Shown: positions 9,331 to 18,304, counted from the first letter of the stretch. The stretch: 64,000 bases of DNA from Mesorhizobium sp. Root102 (GCF_001425625.1 NZ_LMCP01000034.1:328551-392550), one strand, 5' to 3'. Notes: a model not told the origin generated them from the letters alone. Program-made: numbers and translations.

Positions 9331-10635
9331 TCATTGCGTCCGCGCCTTGGCCACATCGGCCGGCGTGATCGCCGATTGCTTGCCGCCGAAATGGGCCAGG
9401 ACATAGTTGCCGAGCGCCGCGATCTCGACGTTCGAATAGGCGTTGGCGAAGGCAGGCATGCTTTGTGCGCCCGTTGCCGTCGTCATATGCGCACCCTTGA
9501 GGATGACCTGGATAAGATTGGTCCCCTCGGGGTCGTTGACCGTGCGGCTGCCGCGCAGCGCGGCATAGGGCGTCTGCAGCCCTTCGCCGTTCCAGCCGTG
9601 GCAACTGGCGCAGGCGCCCTGGAACAGCTTCAGGCCAAGCCCGCCTTGCGCGGCCGCGTCGCCTGACGGCGCATAGGCAGTCGACGCCTTGAGCGTGGCC
9701 GGTTCGGCCTCGACGATCGCCTGGTCGCTGCTGACCTGCGGCGGCACGGTTTTCACATAGGCGACGATCGCCTTGATGTCTTCGGGCGTCAGGTGGCGCA
9801 GGCTGTAGTCCACCGCTTCACCCATGCTGCCCGTCGGCGAACCGCGACCTTCCGCATGACCTTTGGACAGGTAGTCAAACAGCTGTTCGTCGGTCCAGTT
9901 GCCGATGCCCGTGCGATTGTCAGAACTGATATTGTAGGCCTTCCAGCCCTGCAGTTCCGCGCCGGCGAAGGTCTTGCCGCTGTCGAGCGCGTAGAAAACA
10001 TTGCGCGGCGTGTGGCATTCGCCGCAATGGGCCATCGCCTCGACCAGATAGGCGCCACGGTTCCATTCCGCGCTCTCGCTCGTGTTCGGCTGAAAGGCAC
10101 CGTCGGGAACAAAAAGCAGGTTCCAGAACCGCATGACGTAACGCTGGTTGAACGGGAAGACGAGGTCGTTCTTTGGCGCATCCGCGTGCACCGCAGGGAG
10201 GCTGAAGAGATAGGCCTTGATGGCCAGCGCGTCTTCCGTGGTCATCCGCGCATAGGCGGCATAGGGAAAGGCCGGATAGAGATTGTGGCCTTGCCTGTCG
10301 ATGCCCTGATGCAAGGCGCGCACGAACTCGGCGTCGCTCCAGTAGCCGATGCCGGTTTCCTTGTCGGAAGTGATGTTGGGCGCGTAGAGCGTGCCGAATG
10401 GCAGCTTGAAGGCGAGGCCGCCCGCATAGGGCTTGCCGCCTGATGTGGTGTGGCAGGCGACGCAGTCGGCGGCGCGCGCCAGATACTCACCGCGGTCGAT
10501 CAGCGCCTGGCCGGTCGGCAGTGCGGCCTGTGCCACGGACACGTCCGGCAGTGACGCCGGCTTGAGCAGGAACACCGCGACGGCAGCAGCAATGACCACC
10601 GCAGCGGCGAGGATAATGAGGCCCAGCCGTTTCAT
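9331..10635 (-). CDS. Tri-heme membrane-anchored cytochrome c subunit of molybdenum dehydrogenase
   Basis: A 434-residue protein with an N-terminal membrane anchor (residues about 5-25) and three heme c motifs: CVACH, CGECH and CASCH. This three-domain layout matches the cytochrome subunits of membrane-bound alcohol and aldehyde dehydrogenases and of isoquinoline 1-oxidoreductase-type enzymes, which pass electrons from the periplasmic enzyme to the respiratory chain. It is the third gene of a tight operon (2 nt after the large subunit), so it is almost certainly the electron acceptor of that molybdenum hydroxylase. Confidence 0.92.
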   Translation of the reverse strand: MKRLGLIILAAAVVIAAAVAVFLLKPASLPDVSVAQAALPTGQALIDRGEYLARAADCVACHTTSGGKPYAGGLAFKLPFGTLYAPNITSDKETGIGYWSDAEFVRALHQGIDRQGHNLYPAFPYAAYARMTTEDALAIKAYLFSLPAVHADAPKNDLVFPFNQRYVMRFWNLLFVPDGAFQPNTSESAEWNRGAYLVEAMAHCGECHTPRNVFYALDSGKTFAGAELQGWKAYNISSDNRTGIGNWTDEQLFDYLSKGHAEGRGSPTGSMGEAVDYSLRHLTPEDIKAIVAYVKTVPPQVSSDQAIVEAEPATLKASTAYAPSGDAAAQGGLGLKLFQGACASCHGWNGEGLQTPYAALRGSRTVNDPEGTNLIQVILKGAHMTTATGAQSMPAFANAYSNVEIAALGNYVLAHFGGKQSAITPADVAKARTQ

Positions 10636-10637
10636 CG

Positions 10638-12944
10638 TTACGCCGCCTCGGGTTCGGATTCGCCGGTTTCCTCTGATGTCGCCAGCGCCGCCAATACGGG
10701 CACGCTGAGCGGCGGCATCATCGAGACACTGGTCTTGTCGGCGCCGTCGCTCTTCAACTGGTTGCGGTCGAAGGGCAGGCTGCGCAGGCGCTTACCCGTG
10801 GCGGCGAAGATCGCATTGGCGAGGACGGGGGCGGCCGAGACGGTTGCCGTCTCGCCGATGCCACCGGGGGATTCCAGGCTCTTGACGTGATAGACCTCGA
10901 TCTTGGGCGCCTCGTTGTTGCGCAGGATCCGGTAATCGTGAAAATTGCTCTGGTCGACGCGGCCATTGGTGAACGTTATGCCGCTGTAGAGCGCGGCGGA
11001 GAGACCGAAGATCAGCCCGCCTTCGATCTGGGCCTCGACGGTGTTAGGATTGATGGCAATGCCGCAATCCACCGCCACCACGGCTCGATGCAGCGTGATC
11101 TCGCCGGCTGACGAAACCGAGATTTCCAGCACCGCGGCCATATAGCTGCCGAAGGCATCGTGCAGCGCGATGCCGCGTCCCGAGCCGGCCGGAAGCGGCG
11201 TGCCCCAGCCGGATTTTTCGGCCACGAGTTCCAGCACGCCCGCCGCGCGCGGCTGGTTCTTCGTCAGCGCCCGGCGATACTCGACGGGATCCTTGCCTGC
11301 CGCATGGGCGAGTTCGTCCATGAAGCTTTCGACGACGAAGACATTGTGCGTGGAACCGACGCCGCGCCACCAGGTGATCGGCACCGGCGGATCCTGGCGC
11401 ACCCAGTCGACCTGGATGACCGGCAGGTCATAGGGCGGCTTGATCGCGCCTTCGACGGCGTCGTCGTCGAGCTTGTCGTCCGGCCAGCCGCCGGGAATGT
11501 AGTTGCCCAGGACCGAGCCACCGGCGACATGGTCGATCCAGACCGTCGGCAGGCCATCCGGGCCGAGGCCGGCGGAGATGCGGTCGTAGTAGGCGGGCCG
11601 GTAGAGATCGTGCTGGATGTCCTCCTCGCGGGTCCAGATCACCTTGACCGGATAGCTCACCTGCTTGGCGATGGCCACGGCCTGCGCGACCGACTCAGCC
11701 ACCAGCCTGCGGCCGAAGGCGCCACCGATCAGATGGTTGTGGACGATGATCTTGTTGAGCGGAAAACCGGTGACCTGCGCGGCTCCGGCCTGCGCCTGCG
11801 TTGGCACCTGCGTGCCGACCCAGATCTCGCATTCATCGGCGCGCACATGCACGACGCAGTTGATCGGCTCCATCGGCGCATGGGCGAGGAACGGCAGTTG
11901 GTAGGTCGCCTCGACCGTCTTGGAAGCGGCTTTCAGCCTGCCTTCGACGTCGCCTTCCTTGCGCGCCATGATCGGTGTCTTGTGCTCGGACGCTGTCTTC
12001 AGGGCGGCCATGATATCGGCGCTGCCGAGCTTGGCGTTGGCGCCATCGTTCCAGGTGATGTCGAGTGCCTCGAGCCCTTTCTTGGCGGCCCAGAAATGAT
12101 CGCCGATCACGGCCACAGCGTTGGGCAGGCGCACAATGTCGCGCACGCCCGGGATGGCGCGCGCTGCCTTCTCGTCGACATCCTGCAGCGTGCCGCCGAG
12201 GACCGGGCAAGCGGATACGGTCGCAACCTTCATGTCGGGCACGCGCACGTCGATGCCGTAGATCACCGCGCCATTGACCTTGCCTGCCGTGTCGACCCTG
12301 CGCAGCGATTTGCCGATCAGTTCAAAATCGCTGGGGTTCTTGAGCTTGACGTCGGCCGGCACCGGCTCCTTGCCCGCTGCATCGGCCAGCGCGCCATAGG
12401 CAAGCTGCCTGCCTGTCGGCTGGTGCGTGACCAGGCCAAGCTTCGCCCCGCATTCCGACACCGGAACCGACCATTGCGCGGCCGCCGCCGCAACCAGCAT
12501 CATGCGCGCCGTGGCGCCCGCCTTGCGCAGCGACTCCCAGGTGGCGCGCATAGAGGTGGAACCGCCCGTCGCCTGGCCGCCAAGGGCCGCGGTGGCGTAG
12601 AGTTTGTCGTTAGGCGGCGCGTCGACGACGCTCACCTGGTCAAGGCCGACTTCCAGTTCCTCGGCGATCAGCGTGGCTTCGCCGGTGTGGGTGCCCTGTC
12701 CCATCTCGATATTGGGAAGGATGAGCGTGATCTTGCCGTCGGTGCCGATGCGGATGAAAGCATCGGGTGAAAAGGCCGCGGTGACGTCGCCCGCCACGGG
12801 CTCCGTGGCGGCAAGGGTGGGTTTCACCCCGGCTCCAAGCAAAGCGAACCCCAGCAGGAGACCGCCGCCTTGCAGGAAGGCACGACGCGAGGCGCCGGTC
12901 TCAGGGAAGGGGCCTGTTTTTGGGGAGGAGAATGGCTTGCTCAT
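10638..12944 (-). CDS. Molybdopterin-binding aldehyde/isoquinoline oxidoreductase large subunit (IorB-like)
   Basis: A 768-residue catalytic subunit of the xanthine oxidase superfamily. The N-terminus carries a twin-arginine signal (SRRAFLQGG followed by a hydrophobic run), so the folded cofactor-loaded enzyme is exported by Tat. Molybdopterin-contact segments are visible: GGQATGGSTSMRATWE, GGAFGRRL, WWRGVGSTHNVFVVE and the late GGIGETATVSAAPVLANAI with its essential Glu. The length suits the single-chain IorB branch. The substrate is unknown (aldehydes or N-heterocycles are typical). It sits between the 2Fe-2S subunit and a cytochrome c gene. Confidence 0.93.
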   Translation of the reverse strand: MSKPFSSPKTGPFPETGASRRAFLQGGGLLLGFALLGAGVKPTLAATEPVAGDVTAAFSPDAFIRIGTDGKITLILPNIEMGQGTHTGEATLIAEELEVGLDQVSVVDAPPNDKLYATAALGGQATGGSTSMRATWESLRKAGATARMMLVAAAAAQWSVPVSECGAKLGLVTHQPTGRQLAYGALADAAGKEPVPADVKLKNPSDFELIGKSLRRVDTAGKVNGAVIYGIDVRVPDMKVATVSACPVLGGTLQDVDEKAARAIPGVRDIVRLPNAVAVIGDHFWAAKKGLEALDITWNDGANAKLGSADIMAALKTASEHKTPIMARKEGDVEGRLKAASKTVEATYQLPFLAHAPMEPINCVVHVRADECEIWVGTQVPTQAQAGAAQVTGFPLNKIIVHNHLIGGAFGRRLVAESVAQAVAIAKQVSYPVKVIWTREEDIQHDLYRPAYYDRISAGLGPDGLPTVWIDHVAGGSVLGNYIPGGWPDDKLDDDAVEGAIKPPYDLPVIQVDWVRQDPPVPITWWRGVGSTHNVFVVESFMDELAHAAGKDPVEYRRALTKNQPRAAGVLELVAEKSGWGTPLPAGSGRGIALHDAFGSYMAAVLEISVSSAGEITLHRAVVAVDCGIAINPNTVEAQIEGGLIFGLSAALYSGITFTNGRVDQSNFHDYRILRNNEAPKIEVYHVKSLESPGGIGETATVSAAPVLANAIFAATGKRLRSLPFDRNQLKSDGADKTSVSMMPPLSVPVLAALATSEETGESEPEAA

Positions 12945-12963
12945 GCTGGCTGTCTCCTCGTCC

Positions 12964-13416
12964 TCAGGCTTTGGCGGCCTGTTTTATGGCCGCTCTTATT
13001 CGCGTGTAGGTGCCGCACCGGCAGATGTTGCCGGACATGGCCGCATCGATGTCGCTGTCGCTCGGATCGGGATTGCGTTCCAGCAGCGCCGAGGCCGACA
13101 TGATCTGCCCGGACTGGCAATAGCCGCACTGGATCACCTCGAGGTCGAGCCATGCCTGCTGCACTTTCTTTCCACCAGCAGTCGCACCGATCGCCTCGAC
13201 GGTGGTGACACGCCGCGTGCCGACAGAGGCGACGGGCAGGACGCAGGAACGGACGGGCTGGCCGTCGAGCTGCACCGTGCAGGCACCGCACTGGGCGATG
13301 CCGCACCCAAACTTGGTGCCGGTCAGGCCAATGACATCGCGCAGCACCCATAGAAGCGGCATATCTTCGGGCACGTCGACGCTGCGGTCCTCACCGTTCA
13401 CATTCAGGGCAATCAT
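12964..13416 (-). CDS. 2Fe-2S subunit of molybdenum dehydrogenase (IorA-like)
   Basis: A 150-residue small subunit with two iron-sulfur cluster sites: the plant-ferredoxin type CGIAQCGACTV (with a further Cys at RSCVLPV) and the alpha-helical type CGYCQSGQIM plus CRCGTY. This is the standard architecture of the electron-transfer subunit of xanthine-oxidase-family enzymes. It is the first gene of the three-gene operon, 19 nt before the large subunit. Confidence 0.94.
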   Translation of the reverse strand: MIALNVNGEDRSVDVPEDMPLLWVLRDVIGLTGTKFGCGIAQCGACTVQLDGQPVRSCVLPVASVGTRRVTTVEAIGATAGGKKVQQAWLDLEVIQCGYCQSGQIMSASALLERNPDPSDSDIDAAMSGNICRCGTYTRIRAAIKQAAKA

Positions 13417-13610
13417 CGGCCGCTCCTTCTTGTCCCGATCTCAGCTCAGTAGGCACACTTTGGCGAGATCAGTCCAATCAAATGGTTCTTGATCGATAGC
13501 GGCAGGGAGGTCGCTTCTGTTCCCACGCGGCCGCAAGCCGGCCCCGTGTCGTGGTCGCCTTGGCGTGCGATTTCCACCGCTCGGCTCCTGAGAGTTCCAA
13601 CGATCCGTCG

Positions 13611-15053
13611 CTACCGCAACACTTTTCCCAGCCTGACGGTCGCGGCCAAAAGATCCTCGTCCGAAAAACCGGAAAAGCCCAGCACCAGGCCTTGCCGGGG
13701 CGGGCCGCCGATGAACATCGAGGAGAGGGCACGGGCGCCGACGCCCGCCGCTTTCGCCGCCTCGACGATCACGGTATCCGGCCCGGCGCGCTTCAGCGTC
13801 GCCATCAGGTGCAGCCCCTGTTCGGGCACTGACACATCGACCGCGTCGCCGCAATGCGCCTCGAGGCCGGCGACCAGCACGTCTCGTGCGGCCTGGACGC
13901 GGCGGCGCACGCGCCTGAGATGCGCGGCGAAATGGCCTTCGTTCAACAGGTCGGTCAGCGCGCCTTCGGCCAGCGTCGAGGGAAAGCGGTCGGAGCGCGC
14001 CCTGACCGCCATCACGGCATCGAGCAGCGCTTCGGGCACCACGACATAGCCGATGCGCAGGCCGGGAAAGAGCACCTTGGAGAAGGTGCCGAGATAGGCG
14101 ACACGGCCCGAACCATCCATGCCTTGCAGCGAGGTCAGCGGCGGGCCGGCGTAGCGGAACTCGCTGTCGTAATCATCCTCGATGATCCAGGCATCGTTGC
14201 GCCGCGCCCAGTCGAGCAAAGCGAGGCGGCGGCGCATCGTCATCGTCACGCCGAGCGGGTATTGGTGCGAGGGCGTGACATAGGCCGCGCGCGCGCTTGG
14301 GCACAGGCTTTCGCCGATCTCGGGATCGAGCCCTTCTTCGTCGACCGGTACGCCAAACGCCTTGGCGCCGCTGCCGGCCACGACAGCATGCGCCATGGGA
14401 TAGCAGGGGTTTTCAAGCCAGACGGCATCGCCGGGGCGAAGCGCGGCGCGCACCAGGAGATCGAGCCCCTGCTGCGTGCCCGAAGTCAGCACGATCTGGC
14501 CGGCGTCGCAGCGCACGCCGCGCGCGGTTCTCAGATAGGTTGATATCGCCGCGCGCAGCGGCAGGCCGCCGCGCGGATCGCCATAGCGGAAATGCTCTGG
14601 TCCGGGGCGGGCGAGGTGACGCGACAGAAGGATGCGAAACAGATCAAGCGTGCGCGGATGGGACACCGCCACGCCAAGGCCGCAAGGCAGCGAGGTGGCC
14701 GCGTCGATCTCCGGCGGGCGCGCCTTGACCAGTGTTGTCGGCAGATGCGGCACGTCAGGCGCGACGAAGGTTCCGGCACCGACCCTGGCGACGGCGAACC
14801 CTTCCGAGATCAGCATTTCGAAACAGGCGACGGCCGCCGAACGCGACAGGCCGAAGCGCTGGGCCAGATCGCGCGAGGTCGGCAGCTTGGCGCCGGCGGT
14901 GAGCGCGCCGGTCTCGATCAGCCGCCTGAGCGCCACATACAGCTCGCGGCTGCGCGGGCCGTCGCCCGGCAGGACCGGGATCAGCGCCGACCAATCCGGC
15001 GGATTGGTCTGAATTTTATTGCCATGATTGGTTCTTTTTCCGACCAATGCCAT
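13611..15053 (-). CDS. MocR/GntR-type regulator with aminotransferase domain (PdxR-like)
   Basis: A 480-residue fusion: an N-terminal GntR winged helix (RELYVALRRLIETGALTAG..., LPTSRDLAQRFGLSRSAAV, about residues 30-100) and a class I PLP-aminotransferase-like domain (about 135-480) with LTSGTQQGLDLL, NPCYP, the aspartate in WIIEDDYDSEFRY and the PLP lysine in YLGTFSKVLFPGLRIGY. Regulators of this class sense PLP or amino compounds, and PdxR members control vitamin B6 genes. It is divergent, 29 nt apart, from a pyridoxamine-5'-phosphate-oxidase-like gene, which supports a B6-related role. The start at 15053 is the only in-frame ATG close to the domain. Confidence 0.9.
   Translation of the reverse strand: MALVGKRTNHGNKIQTNPPDWSALIPVLPGDGPRSRELYVALRRLIETGALTAGAKLPTSRDLAQRFGLSRSAAVACFEMLISEGFAVARVGAGTFVAPDVPHLPTTLVKARPPEIDAATSLPCGLGVAVSHPRTLDLFRILLSRHLARPGPEHFRYGDPRGGLPLRAAISTYLRTARGVRCDAGQIVLTSGTQQGLDLLVRAALRPGDAVWLENPCYPMAHAVVAGSGAKAFGVPVDEEGLDPEIGESLCPSARAAYVTPSHQYPLGVTMTMRRRLALLDWARRNDAWIIEDDYDSEFRYAGPPLTSLQGMDGSGRVAYLGTFSKVLFPGLRIGYVVVPEALLDAVMAVRARSDRFPSTLAEGALTDLLNEGHFAAHLRRVRRRVQAARDVLVAGLEAHCGDAVDVSVPEQGLHLMATLKRAGPDTVIVEAAKAAGVGARALSSMFIGGPPRQGLVLGFSGFSDEDLLAATVRLGKVLR
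14989..15048. promoter_or_regulatory. Cluster of four ATTGGT/ACCAAT half-sites
   Basis: Four copies of the same hexamer lie in 60 bp around the MocR start: ACCAAT at 14990-14995, ATTGGT at 15003-15008, ATTGGT at 15027-15032 and ACCAAT at 15043-15048. The first pair is the centre of a perfect 9-bp inverted repeat (14989-14997 / 15001-15009). They cover the start and first codons of the regulator and the space upstream of the divergent flavin-oxidase-like gene, as expected of an autoregulatory operator. Confidence 0.5.
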
Positions 15054-15082
15054 GGCGCATGGTTGGCAGACAACAGATAAGG

Positions 15083-15811
15083 ATGCAAGCCGTGAACGAT
15101 AGCGTCGCCAGCTTTCCGACCACCAGGCGCAACCGGGTGAAGCGCCGGCATGACCGTGGCAGCTATGACCATGCCTCGGTGTTCGCGGTGCTGGATGCCG
15201 GGTTGCTGTGCCACGTCGCCTATACGTTCGACGGCCAGCCCTATTGCACGCCGACCATCCATTGGCGCGAGGACGACTGGCTCTACTGGCACGGCTCGTC
15301 GGCCAGCCGCATGCTGCGCCAACTGCGTGGCGGCACACCGGCGTGTCTCACGGTGTCGCACCTCGACGGGCTGGTGCTGGCGCGCTCGGGCTTCAATCAC
15401 TCGGCCAACTACCGCTCGGCGATGTGCTTCGGCACGGCGCGGATCATCGATGAGCCACAGGAGAAGCTGAAGGCGCTGGCTGGCGTGGTCGACCGTTTCT
15501 ATCCCGGCCGGAGCGCGACCTTGCGGCCGATCTCGGCGCAGGAAGCCAAGGCGACGACCGTGATCGGCATGCGCATCGAAGAAGGGTCGGCGAAAGTGCG
15601 CGCCAAGGGCGTCGCCGACGACGAGGAGGATTACGGGCACCCCGTGTGGGCCGGCGTCATCCCGGTGCGGACGGTGGTAGGGGCTGCCGAGCCGTGTCCG
15701 AGGCTGCTGCCTGACGTGGAGCGGCCGCGGAATCTGTCGGGTTATGCGGAGGGCGAGAGGCTCGATAAGGCGCTGACGCAGGCGCAGCTGGCGTATGAGA
15801 GCGAAGTTTAG
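15083..15811 (+). CDS. Pyridoxamine 5'-phosphate oxidase family (split-barrel flavin-binding) protein
   Basis: A 242-residue protein of the FMN-binding split-barrel superfamily. Family-typical segments are VLDAGLLCHVAYTFDGQPYCTPTIHWRE and DWLYWHGSSASRMLRQL near the N-terminus, plus VLARSGFNHSANYRSAMCFGTAR. It is probably a flavin- or heme-dependent oxidoreductase or regulator, not necessarily PdxH itself. ATG at 15083 was chosen over 15047 because the upstream residues overlap the divergent gene's start region. Its pairing with a MocR regulator suggests induction by a B6-related signal. Confidence 0.85.
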   Translation: MQAVNDSVASFPTTRRNRVKRRHDRGSYDHASVFAVLDAGLLCHVAYTFDGQPYCTPTIHWREDDWLYWHGSSASRMLRQLRGGTPACLTVSHLDGLVLARSGFNHSANYRSAMCFGTARIIDEPQEKLKALAGVVDRFYPGRSATLRPISAQEAKATTVIGMRIEEGSAKVRAKGVADDEEDYGHPVWAGVIPVRTVVGAAEPCPRLLPDVERPRNLSGYAEGERLDKALTQAQLAYESEV

Positions 15812-15829
15812 CCTACGGGGCGGGTGCCG

Positions 15830-16002
15830 CCCCTCATTGTCCTGCCGGACATTTCTCCCCGTATAGTGACGGGGAGAAAGAGGCTGGCCGCAATGCTGGC
15901 GTTCTTCCTGCAACGTCGGCGATTGGCGAAATCATCCGACACAGCGTCCTTCTCCCCGTCACTATACGGGGAGAAGATGCCGGCAGGCAGATGAGGGACG
16001 GC
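15830..16002. repeat. Intergenic palindromic mosaic element
   Basis: About 170 bp with two long inverted arms. Each end has a GC-rich block (GCCGCCCCTCATTGTCCTG and a diverged complement) and a hairpin built on TTCTCCCCGT...ACGGGGAGAA (15860-15885 and 15952-15976). A half copy recurs at 46193-46255. It resembles the rhizobial RIME/REP-like intergenic elements. No coding potential. Confidence 0.75.
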
Positions 16003-16056
16003 GCCAGCGCCCGGTGAGGATTGTATCCAATCTTGCCGCTGCCGGCACGTCGCGAT

Positions 16057-16521
16057 ATGCCCGACACCATGATCACCTTCCGCCGTGCGCAAGCCTCCGA
16101 CCTGCCTGACATCGTCGCGATGCTGGCCGATGATCCACTTGGCGCGGGCCGCGAGGACGCTTCCTTGCCGCTCGCGCAAGGCTATGTAGATGCGTTCAAC
16201 GCCATCGATGCCGATCCCAACCAGCTGCTGGCGGTGGCCGTGGAGGGTGGCGAGGTGATCGGCACCTTGCAGGTCACCTTCGTTGCCGGCCTGTCGCGCA
16301 AGGGCGCCTGGCGCGGGCAGATCGAGGCGGTTCGGGTTGCCGGCCACAGGCGCTCCGGCGGCATCGGCAGGAAGATGATCGAATGGGCGATCGATGAGTG
16401 CCGCGCGCGCGGCTGCGGCCTCGTCCAGCTGACCACCGACAGGTCGCGAACGGATGCGCACCGCTTTTACGAAAGCCTCGGCTTCACCGGCAGCCATCTC
16501 GGCTACAAGAAGACCTTGTAG
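16057..16521 (+). CDS. GNAT family N-acetyltransferase
   Basis: A 154-residue acetyltransferase: N-terminal ITFRRAQASDLPDIVAML, the central acetyl-CoA loop RVAGHRRSGGIGRKMIEWAI (Q/RxxGxG/A variant) and the C-terminal RTDAHRFYESLGFTGSHLGYKK typical of small GNATs that modify amino groups of small molecules. A start at 16057 is preferred; 16021 and 16069 are also in frame. The substrate is unknown. Confidence 0.88.
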   Translation: MPDTMITFRRAQASDLPDIVAMLADDPLGAGREDASLPLAQGYVDAFNAIDADPNQLLAVAVEGGEVIGTLQVTFVAGLSRKGAWRGQIEAVRVAGHRRSGGIGRKMIEWAIDECRARGCGLVQLTTDRSRTDAHRFYESLGFTGSHLGYKKTL

Positions 16522-16601
16522 TTTCGCGGCCGCTCCGCGTTGGCAGCGACTGGCGCATAGCGGAAGGCTCTCAGGCACTATTCAAAGCGCCGGGGAAAGC
16601 T

Positions 16602-16630
16602 GATATAGGTCAGTCAGGTTGACCTATATC
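16602..16630. promoter_or_regulatory. Perfect 11-bp inverted repeat upstream of the aminotransferase
   Basis: Arms GATATAGGTCA (16602-16612) and TGACCTATATC (16620-16630) with a 7-nt spacer, ending 22 nt before the start codon of the aminotransferase. The length and position suit an operator for a dimeric regulator; there is no T-run for a terminator. Confidence 0.6.
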
Positions 16631-16652
16631 GAACTGTCGCGGGAGGCGTGAC

Positions 16653-17861
16653 TTGACCCTTATGAACCTGTTGGCTTCGCGCTCGTCGCGCATGAAGGCG
16701 TCCGAAATCCGCGAGCTCCTGAAGCTGCTCGACCAGCCCGACATCATCTCGTTCGCCGGCGGCATTCCCGATCCGGCGCTGTTCCCGGCCGAGGCCATCC
16801 GCGACGCCTATGCCGATGTGCTGGGCGGTGCAGAGGCTGGGGCGGCGCTGCAGTACCAGGTCTCGGAAGGCTATCTGCCGTTGCGGCGCTGGCTGGCCGG
16901 GCAGATGGGCAAGCTCGGCGTCGCCTGCGACGAGGCCAACATCTTCATCACCTCCGGCTCGCAGCAGGCGCTGGATTATCTCGGCAAGCTGTTCCTGTCG
17001 CCGGGCGATACCGCGCTGGTGACATGGCCGACCTATCTCGGCGCCTTGCAGGCTTTCAACGCCTATGAACCGCGCTACGACCGGCTGACCCCGGCCGGCG
17101 GCAATATGACGCCGGATGCCTATCGCGCGGCGGCGGCCGCGAATGGCGGCAAGGTCAAGTTCGCCTATCTGGTGCCGGATTTCGCCAACCCGACCGGCGA
17201 GACCTTGAACCGCCAGCAGCGCGAGGCGGTGCTCGACCTTGCCGGAGAACTCGACATCGCCGTGATCGAGGATGCCGCCTATCGCGCGCTGCGCTATGAT
17301 GGCGAAGGCGTGCCGCCGATCCTGGCGCTCGACTGCATCAGGTCCGGCGGCATCGACAAGGCGCGCACGCTCTATTGCGGCTCGTTCTCGAAGATCCTGT
17401 CGCCGGGCATGCGCGTCGGCTGGGTGTGCGCGCCGCGCCATGTGGTCGAGAAGCTGGTGCTGATGAAGCAGGCCTCCGATTTGCACAGCCCGTCAATCAA
17501 CCAGGTGGTGATGCATCGTGTGGCAGAAGCCGTGTTCGACGGCCAGGTGGAAAAGCTGATCGGCGCCTATCGCGAGCGCCGCGACGGGCTGCTCGCAGCG
17601 CTTGAGGCCCACATGCCTGAGGGCGTGAGCTGGAGCCGTCCGGAAGGGGGCATGTTCGTCTGGGTGACGCTGCCCGAGGGTTACGACGCCACGGCGCTTC
17701 TGGCTCGGTCGGTGAAGGAAGCGCGGGTCGCCTTCGTGCCCGGCAGCGCCTTTTTTGCCGACGGCAGCGGGCGCAACACGCTGCGGCTGTCCTTCACGCT
17801 CGCCGACCGCCGCGCGGTGACCGAAGGCATACCGCGGCTGGCGGCCATATTGAAGCGGTAG
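16653..17861 (+). CDS. PLP-dependent class I/II aminotransferase (2-aminoadipate-aminotransferase-like)
   Basis: A 402-residue fold-type I aminotransferase. Visible: ISFAGGIPDPALFP, ITSGSQQALDYLGKLF, NPTGETLNRQQR, the aspartate in IEDAAYRALRYDG, and the PLP-binding lysine in YCGSFSKILSPGMRVGWV. The pattern matches LysN-like 2-aminoadipate and aromatic/branched-chain aminotransferases. The TTG at 16653 lies 6 nt after GGGAGG, whereas the ATG at 16662 would be 15 nt away, so the TTG start is favoured. Downstream of a strong inverted repeat that may be its operator. Confidence 0.92.
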   Translation: MTLMNLLASRSSRMKASEIRELLKLLDQPDIISFAGGIPDPALFPAEAIRDAYADVLGGAEAGAALQYQVSEGYLPLRRWLAGQMGKLGVACDEANIFITSGSQQALDYLGKLFLSPGDTALVTWPTYLGALQAFNAYEPRYDRLTPAGGNMTPDAYRAAAAANGGKVKFAYLVPDFANPTGETLNRQQREAVLDLAGELDIAVIEDAAYRALRYDGEGVPPILALDCIRSGGIDKARTLYCGSFSKILSPGMRVGWVCAPRHVVEKLVLMKQASDLHSPSINQVVMHRVAEAVFDGQVEKLIGAYRERRDGLLAALEAHMPEGVSWSRPEGGMFVWVTLPEGYDATALLARSVKEARVAFVPGSAFFADGSGRNTLRLSFTLADRRAVTEGIPRLAAILKR

Positions 17862-17884
17862 GCCGGCTGCCGGAAGTCGACATC

Positions 17885-18139
17885 CTACGCCGCTACGTTC
17901 ACCAAATGCTGGAGCTTCGACAGCCTGGCGCGAGCCAGCTTGCCCAGTGATTTCCGGAACCCTTGCTCGCCGCTCTCGACGACGAAGACCAATGTCTTGA
18001 AGTCCAGCATAAATTCGTCGATCGCTGCCGTGAGCACCTGCGACCTGCCCTTGAACCGACGCAGCAGAGTGTTCGCTTCTTCGATGCCGTTGATGTCGGC
18101 GCTATCGACAAGCGCTTCGAGCCTTTGAAAACAGTCCAA
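17885..18139 (-). CDS. Small hypothetical protein, predicted EcfG-controlled
   Basis: An 84-residue soluble helical protein (MDCFQRLEALVDSADING...). TTG start at 18139, 8 nt after a strong GGGAGGAA ribosome site. An EcfG-type promoter (GGAAC-N17-GTT on the minus strand, 18191-18167) lies just upstream, so it is probably a general stress response gene. No family recognised. A longer ORF in another frame over the same span has poorer codon use. Confidence 0.6.
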   Translation of the reverse strand: MDCFQRLEALVDSADINGIEEANTLLRRFKGRSQVLTAAIDEFMLDFKTLVFVVESGEQGFRKSLGKLARARLSKLQHLVNVAA

Positions 18140-18166
18140 GCGAAATTCCTCCCAGCCGCGCCATAA

Positions 18167-18191
18167 AACCCGGTTGGGAGCGGAAGGTTCC
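18167..18191 (-). promoter_or_regulatory. EcfG-type promoter, GGAAC-N17-GTT
   Basis: On the minus strand GGAAC (18191-18187), 17 nt, GTT (18169-18167). This matches the alphaproteobacterial general stress sigma factor consensus. It faces the 17885-18139 gene and predicts a short 5' leader. Confidence 0.65.
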
Positions 18192-18279
18192 AGTCGGGAG
18201 AGGTCGCGCGAAAAGAAGTCGCCTCCACCGCTTGAAATTTCTGGATTCGACGGCCCGTGGGGAATCTTTTTGTTCGGGT

Positions 18280-18304
18280 GGAACCTCCGCGGCCAATAAA
18301 GGTT
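18280..18304 (+). promoter_or_regulatory. EcfG-type promoter, GGAAC-N17-GTT, of small RNA
   Basis: GGAAC at 18280-18284, 17 nt, GTT at 18302-18304. Expected transcription start about 18310-18312, exactly where the first hairpin of the candidate small RNA begins. It is divergent from the site at 18167-18191. Confidence 0.7.

Noticed and set aside
11160..12770. Plus-strand ORF of 536 codons opposite the IorB-like gene
   Set aside because: Shadow of a secure molybdopterin enzyme; composition is His/Asp/Arg-rich without known motifs.
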